From: Pycnococcus provasolii
Lineage: Eukaryota; Chlorophyta; Pseudoscourfieldiophyceae; Pseudoscourfieldiales
DNA length: 64,000 nt
Direction: 5' to 3'
Assembly: GCA_049487715.1 (NCBI GenBank)
Contig: CP150547.1
Location: forward strand, 992,001 to 1,056,000
The position numbers were made by a program, and so were the translations under genes. Positions 59,706 to 64,000 of the stretch are shown one piece after another. Positions within the stretch are counted from its first letter, which is position 1. Each line of letters begins with the position of its first letter. The notes beneath the pieces were generated by a model that had not been told where the DNA came from, did not search any database, and saw only the letters and a list, made by a program, of their open reading frames with translations.

Positions 59706-59731
59706 CTAACCCTAACAGAAAACCCTAACCC
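59706..59731 (+). repeat. CCCTAA block upstream of TAF8
   Basis: Two CCCTAA units and variants (CACCTAACCCTAACAG, then AACCCTAACC), about 160 bp before ATG 59891. Confidence 0.75.
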
Positions 59732-59890
59732 TCTCGCCCCCCTCAACAGCCCCCCTCTGGCCCCCCTCAGCTGCTCAGCCCCCCCTCCGCCGCCGACGTC
59801 CATTTCCCGTATTCCACACTTTAGGTCCGACTAGCCGCGCAGCTCTCGCTCGCTCTCATTCTTGCGCTTTTTCCTCCTTTGCCTCTTTCC

Positions 59891-60811
59891 ATGCCTCCTA
59901 CCACCTCCCAGGTTGGCTTGGGGGACGCTGGGAGCTCACCCGCCGTTCCAGGTGCCGTTCGCGGTGCCGCAGATTTACCTTCTTCGTCAGCAGGACCGGC
60001 GCCTGCAGCAGGCACACTCGACGCGGAGTCGTACGCGCGCTCTCTCGCGAGACGCACCGTCGGGCAAATCGCACAGTCCGTGGGTGTGAACAAGGCGCAC
60101 GCGGCGTCGATCGAGGCGCTGTCAGAGGTGCTCACGCGGTTCATCAGGTACCTAGGACAGTCGTCGGCGGCGTACGCGCGCCACGCGTCGAGGTCGCACG
60201 CACAGCTGTCCGACGTGCTGCTTGCGCTGGAGGATGTCCTACCCGGTGCCGTGGAACGCCTCGTGAAGTACGCCAAGGAGTATGCCGAGGACGAGGACCC
60301 GTTCGCTCACGCGCTGCCCAAGTTCCCGGCGCCGAAGAAAGTGAAACGCGTGCCAACCTTCCAGGAGAAGGGGGAGGCGCCGCCACAGCACGTGCCAGAC
60401 TTCTACCCCGCGATGCCAGACGCGCACGCCCTGAGGGCAACGAGGGCGTATCGAAGCTCGGATGCGGGTGCAGACGAGCGGAAGGCTAGGAGCGTGGCGG
60501 CGAAAAGGCAGGAGGATGCGGAGCGGGTAGCCAAAGCCATGGCAAGTCGCAAGGTGGCTGGACTCGAAGTGCCCGAGATGGAAAAGCTGGGGGCAACCGC
60601 CACGCTCACGACGGCACCTACCCAGCCTCTCGCACATGCCAGCGTGAAGCCGCTGTCGACGACAGGCGCGGGAACCACTGCGCAAAAGGACGAAACGGAC
60701 GACAGGGACAAGAGACAAAAACGCGAGGATCCGAACATCAAGAAACAGAGCGTCGACCGCGCGGAGAAAATTCTCAGAGGCGACGACAAGGACAAGGATG
60801 AGAAGGTGTAA
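59891..60811 (+). CDS. TAF8: TAF8, TFIID histone-fold subunit
   Basis: ATG 59891 gives 306 residues. After a Pro/Ala/Ser-rich N-terminus, a bromodomain-associated histone fold (~52-120) reads RRTVGQIAQSVGVNKAHAAS, IEALSEVLTRFIRYLGQSSA and SHAQLSDVLLALEDV. A proline-rich TAF8 segment follows: PFAHALPKFPAPKKVKRVPT, FQEKGEAPPQHVPDFYPAMP, DAHALRATRAY. The PPxHVPxxxPxxPDxHT-like element is typical of TAF8. TAF8 pairs with TAF10 in TFIID. The C-terminal ~90 residues are charged and end in a Lys/Asp run. Confidence 0.88.
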   Translation: MPPTTSQVGLGDAGSSPAVPGAVRGAADLPSSSAGPAPAAGTLDAESYARSLARRTVGQIAQSVGVNKAHAASIEALSEVLTRFIRYLGQSSAAYARHASRSHAQLSDVLLALEDVLPGAVERLVKYAKEYAEDEDPFAHALPKFPAPKKVKRVPTFQEKGEAPPQHVPDFYPAMPDAHALRATRAYRSSDAGADERKARSVAAKRQEDAERVAKAMASRKVAGLEVPEMEKLGATATLTTAPTQPLAHASVKPLSTTGAGTTAQKDETDDRDKRQKREDPNIKKQSVDRAEKILRGDDKDKDEKV

Positions 60812-60870
60812 AAATAAAGAAGAGAAAAAATTTTGCGTTTTTTTTTTCAAAGTGGAATGGAATCCTCTCG

Positions 60871-62082
60871 TCATCTCAAGTACGGCGATGTTCGCCGGCT
60901 GTTGTTGTTCGACGCCGCCTTCTTTCGCACCGCGGACATGAGAGAGGCGCCTGAGGTGGTTCGTGAACTCCCGCCCAACTGAAAGTTGCCGGCATACACA
61001 GCGCTCACACTTCCAGTCTTGGCCAAAGTCGTGTTAGCCGGCTCCCGCCTTGTGGAGACCCACTTGATGTCCTTAAGAGCGTGCATGTACCGCGTGTGCC
61101 CCTCTAGGCGACGCCGCTGCGCTACGACTTTCAGCTTGCGCGCGTGGTGCGGGTCGTTGCGCCACTCCGCGATGCGCGCTGACTCGCGTTTGAAGTCGTA
61201 GGGTCTGTACGGCGTCTCCGCATCGTGGTTCACCATAACATTAGCGCGAAGGGTGGTGGTGACGTTGTTCGCCTGCCTCAAAGTCAGCAGCTCGACTTGA
61301 GGCAGTCCTCCCGTCGACCGTGTGACGATATGATGTGAAGACGGCGTGTTTATCGCGAGGCGTTCGTCAGGCTCGTAGACTGAATGCGCGGTTGGCGGTG
61401 GCGACACAGGAAGTCTCGGTAAAGGCATCGGCAAGCCCTTTGCCCTTCTCGGCGTGTTTGTCCTTCTCGGCGTCTTGAACGCGGACTGCTGCTCCGGCTC
61501 CGGCTCCGGCTCCGGCTCTGGCTCCGGCTGCGACTGTGGCTCGCCGTTGCCGTTGTCCTCAGTCTCGCTCTCCTGCTCAGGGTTTTCAAGATTTGGCGGT
61601 GCAGTAGCCGGCGGGACAGGCATTGGCGTCGTTGGTCCCGCAGGCGTGCAGAGCACAGCCGGCCTTCCAAGCACCTCGCCAAACACGCTCCCTCGCGAGC
61701 ACAGCCGTCTCAGCGACACCTCCTTCGACCTCTGCGTTCTCTGCTGTCGACTCCACGTCCCCAGCCTCCTGCTCGGCGGGGGCGATATGCTCGTTCCCAG
61801 TCGCGTTACCCGCGGAACTAAGTCCACGTCGTTGTCCTGCACGAGTCTTAAGGCTGTTTGAGCCTGCAAGGACATCTTGCCTCCAGCGGCAAGTCGTGTG
61901 GACAGCTCGGATAGGTACGCCGGCGAGACGGCAAGCGCGGCGTTTCTTTTGTCGCGCAGGATTCGTTTCTGCGTCATGTACAGCTCTTCCCTGACTGTTC
62001 GCGCGCCGACATGGTTGGGCACGAGCGTCGCGGGCGCGCCGTACGCGTCTTGCACAGCGAACGGCGTAACTTCGGGCTCCAT
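60871..62082 (-). CDS. Unknown basic protein with Pro-Glu repeat
   Basis: ATG 62082 gives 403 residues. The N-terminal part is helical (EELYMTQKRILRDKRNAALA, SPAYLSELSTRLAAGG). A central Pro/Glu-rich run (QPEPEPEPEPEPEQQ) is a short tandem repeat. The C-terminal third is helical and basic (YRPYDFKRESARIAEWRNDP, ARKLKVVAQRRRLEGHTRYM). No family is recognised. The layout (charged helices, disordered centre) would fit a cytoskeletal or flagellar protein, but that is only inference. It converges on TAF8, 60 bp away. Confidence 0.6.
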   Translation of the reverse strand: MEPEVTPFAVQDAYGAPATLVPNHVGARTVREELYMTQKRILRDKRNAALAVSPAYLSELSTRLAAGGKMSLQAQTALRLVQDNDVDLVPRVTRLGTSISPPPSRRLGTWSRQQRTQRSKEVSLRRLCSRGSVFGEVLGRPAVLCTPAGPTTPMPVPPATAPPNLENPEQESETEDNGNGEPQSQPEPEPEPEPEPEQQSAFKTPRRTNTPRRAKGLPMPLPRLPVSPPPTAHSVYEPDERLAINTPSSHHIVTRSTGGLPQVELLTLRQANNVTTTLRANVMVNHDAETPYRPYDFKRESARIAEWRNDPHHARKLKVVAQRRRLEGHTRYMHALKDIKWVSTRREPANTTLAKTGSVSAVYAGNFQLGGSSRTTSGASLMSAVRKKAASNNNSRRTSPYLR

Positions 62083-62370
62083 GACACGAGACGAAAAGAC
62101 ACAGGCCGGGAAGGGAGTTTCTTTTTTCTTCCTTGGCCAACGAGCAACGAGCAAGGAGCAAGGGTCTTTCACTTCAACAAGACAAGTCTACCACTATGTA
62201 CCTCTCTATGTACCACTGTAATGCAGGGTTTTCCATACCATCATTAGTACTACAGTACATACAAGCACTGACTGTAAGTAAGAGTGATTGAGTGAGAGGG
62301 ATGGACCTTATTGATGGGGCCCACCCTTCCGAACTTCCTCCTAATAGTCTATTGATCGGAATGATTTGGC

Positions 62371-62466
62371 ACCTTGGACTTGGAGAGCCACCTTGGACTT
62401 GGAGAGCCACCTTGGACTTGGAGAGCCACCTTGGACTTGGAGAGCCACCTTGGACTTGGAGAGCCA
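62371..62466 (+). repeat. 19-bp minisatellite, 5 copies
   Basis: Five tandem copies of CTTGGACTTGGAGAGCCAC, essentially identical, so recently amplified. Confidence 0.95.
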
Positions 62467-62618
62467 CAGACAGGTCTTGCCAGTTCTTCCGACATCACTC
62501 AGACTGTCGGAAGGAAGGAAGGAACGCATCACAATATTGATCAATCAGGCAAGGCTTGCAAGCTGTTAATCAGGCCGCGGCCCTTAATTTTTTTTTAAAG
62601 AGAACTTTAGGGCTCAGG

Positions 62619-62660
62619 TTAGGGTTAGGGTTAGGGTTAGGGTTAGGGTTAGGGTTAGGG
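62619..62660 (+). repeat. (TTAGGG)7 block upstream of APE-like gene
   Basis: Seven perfect TTAGGG units, ending 80 bp before the ATG at 62740. The longest perfect block in the window. Confidence 0.95.
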
Positions 62661-62739
62661 TCGCCAGGGCCCTCTTCCATCCTGGGCCCCCGTTGGAAAT
62701 CCCGCCGGTTTGTTTTGGTACCCATTTTTGGTAGGATCC

Positions 62740-64000
62740 ATGTGCGTGTCCTCTGTGCGCGTGCCGTCGGTCTGTGTGCGTTCGTCCGTGGTGGCAGTGT
62801 CGCCGTCTTCGCCACAGTGGTGGTCCTTACGGTGCTCAAGGCTCTCCCGAGCTTTCTACAGGGTCAGGAAACAAGGTGGTCACGTGGTTGCAGGTGGTGC
62901 GACGTTGAAATACAATACCGCTCGTCAACGCATTTCCTCGGCAGCAGCGTCGGCAGCCCCGGCGGCGCGTGTTCCGTACGCTCTCGACAACGAACGGCTC
63001 GCGGCATGGGTCACGGCGCCACCACCTGAAAAAGAGGTGCTCCGTGTCGTGTCTTGGAACGTCGCGGGCATGAGAGGAATTCTAAACAACAAGGATAAGG
63101 CGAGCGAGTTTTCGGCGCTCATTAGAAGGACGAAACCGCACCACCTGCTGCTGCAGGAGACGAAGTTGCAGCACACTAACGTGGAGGAGGTGTCTAAAAA
63201 GCTCAACAAGCTAAGATTGTATGAAGACGGCTCGGACGATACCACCACCGTTGGCGACGTTCTGAAGCACAGAGTTTGGTCGTGCAGTCGAGCCAGGAAG
63301 GGATATAGCGGAGTCGCTATTTTAAGCACAGAGCCTCACACGTGGAAATCTGCAAGCGTTGCCGCAGATCACAACGAGGAGATATCCGCTCTCGTGGAGG
63401 AGGGGCGTGTGCTCACGGTGCGCGACAAGTCAGGTTGGGTCGTGTGCAACGCGTACGTGCCCAACTCGGGCGTTGGGCTCAAGACGATCCGAAGGCGCAT
63501 CGACGCTTGGGAACCGGCGCTGTGCTCGCATTTGGAAAGATCGGCGGCAGGTGCATTTGTTGGCGAAGTGGCTACGACGTCGTCGTCGTCGTTGGAGAAC
63601 GAAACGTCGGATGTCCACCCTTACGATGTGGAGATGGAGGGTGCACTGTCGACACCTGTAGCGCAAGATGCGGAGTCCAAGGCGCCGCGAGGCGTAGTTT
63701 ACGCAGGCGACCTTAACGTTGCCATGCAACCGCAGGACCTGTGGGGAAACCATCATAAGAACAGGAAGCTTGCGGGTTACACAGACGAGGAACGCGAGTG
63801 TGCAGCGAAGCTGTTGCAAGACGTGCAGCTTCACGACGCATTCCGAGTTGTTCACGGCGAAGACGTCAAAGCGTTCACGTACTGGGACTATCGCTCAAAG
63901 GCTCGACTGGAGAATCGAGGATGGCGCATCGACTACACACTCGTGACGGATGCGGACGCGGTGCTCGACTCCTTCGTCTTAGACGACGTACAAGGCTCTG
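62740..64000 (+). CDS. AP endonuclease/exonuclease III (APE1-like), 3' end cut by the window
   Basis: The frame is open from ATG 62740 to the window edge (420 codons, no stop). The first ~85 residues are Ser/Val/Arg-rich and fit organelle targeting. The ExoIII/APE core follows: VVSWNVAGMRGILNN (~105), LLLQETKLQ (~138), KGYSGVAILS, VCNAYVPNSG, VYAGDLNVAM (GDxN, ~320) and YWDYRSKARLENRGWRIDYT. An acidic insert of ~45 residues sits before GDLN. The final D-H catalytic segment (SDHxP) lies beyond the window. APE enzymes cut abasic sites in base excision repair. The start may move if an upstream exon exists. Confidence 0.85.
   Translation, partial: MCVSSVRVPSVCVRSSVVAVSPSSPQWWSLRCSRLSRAFYRVRKQGGHVVAGGATLKYNTARQRISSAAASAAPAARVPYALDNERLAAWVTAPPPEKEVLRVVSWNVAGMRGILNNKDKASEFSALIRRTKPHHLLLQETKLQHTNVEEVSKKLNKLRLYEDGSDDTTTVGDVLKHRVWSCSRARKGYSGVAILSTEPHTWKSASVAADHNEEISALVEEGRVLTVRDKSGWVVCNAYVPNSGVGLKTIRRRIDAWEPALCSHLERSAAGAFVGEVATTSSSSLENETSDVHPYDVEMEGALSTPVAQDAESKAPRGVVYAGDLNVAMQPQDLWGNHHKNRKLAGYTDEERECAAKLLQDVQLHDAFRVVHGEDVKAFTYWDYRSKARLENRGWRIDYTLVTDADAVLDSFVLDDVQGS

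Larger units (their letters stand above)
58785..59890. other. Intergenic upstream of KRP and TAF8
   Basis: This ~1.1-kb divergent region holds an E2F-like palindrome (58817-58828), a TTCCGGAA/GTTCGGAA(T) motif (59361-59405) and a telomere-type block (59706-59731). No convincing ORF. Confidence 0.5.
62083..62739. other. Intergenic with 19-bp minisatellite and telomere block
   Basis: Between the unknown gene and the APE-like gene. It holds the minisatellite at 62371-62466 and the (TTAGGG)7 block at 62619-62660. No gene. Confidence 0.6.

Overview
This window is nuclear DNA from a compact eukaryotic genome, most likely a flagellated (prasinophyte-type) green alga. The evidence is a combination of genes. 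Plastid and plant-type genes include a ClpR-type plastid protease subunit, GapA-type GAPDH, a TGD1-type lipid permease, a plastid ABC1 kinase, a DUF4281/ABA4-like carotenoid protein and a plant KRP-type CDK inhibitor. Flagellar and basal-body genes include IFT81, RIB43A, a Sfi1-repeat protein and a four-EF-hand protein. Gene density is about one gene per 1.9 kb, most genes are single-exon, and the few introns are short with GT-AG ends. The genus is not established; a Pycnococcus-like or related prasinophyte is only an inference.

Layout, left to right. 0-10 kb: a low-complexity UIM protein (-), ClpR (+), an ABC1 kinase (+), a frameshifted ankyrin protein (-) and a small three-exon basic protein (+). 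10-20.6 kb: a Ser-rich coiled-coil protein (+), a GT29 sialyltransferase-like enzyme (-), a NOPCHAP1-like protein (+), an oligopeptidase B-like enzyme (-) whose 5' side runs into a ~240-bp G tract, and a small membrane protein (+). 20.6-30 kb: DHX37 helicase (-), LSM6 (-), IFT81 (-) and ribosomal protein eL19 (+). 30-42.5 kb: an EF-hand protein, a DUF4281 protein, GAPDH, a Sfi1-repeat protein (-), RIB43A (+), a DOT1-like methyltransferase (+) and a two-exon BED-finger protein (-). 44-52.2 kb: GT64 glycosyltransferase, photolyase, DAG lipase (-), MsrB (-), MIF (+) and TGD1 (-). 52.4-64 kb: a very unusual protein with two IPT/TIG domains, an EGF-like module and two GT29 domains (-), a nucleolin-like protein (+), a two-exon CDK inhibitor (-), TAF8 (+), an unknown basic protein (-) and an APE/ExoIII endonuclease (+) that runs off the right edge.

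Two things stand out. First, the tandem GT29 protein has an architecture I do not recognise, and each GT29 domain has lost a different half of the usual H-x4-E (motif VS) pair. Second, short blocks of telomere-type repeat (TTAGGG/CCCTAA), in either orientation, occur in 13 gene-upstream intergenic regions, typically 70-180 bp before the start codon. I saw none inside a coding exon or between convergent genes. This looks like a genome-wide promoter feature rather than a chromosome end.

The sequence has probable assembly or sequencing errors: two apparent single-base frameshifts (about 7573 and 8998) and the homopolymer G tract at 19423-19663. Intron positions were derived by eye from GT-AG boundaries and frame continuity.
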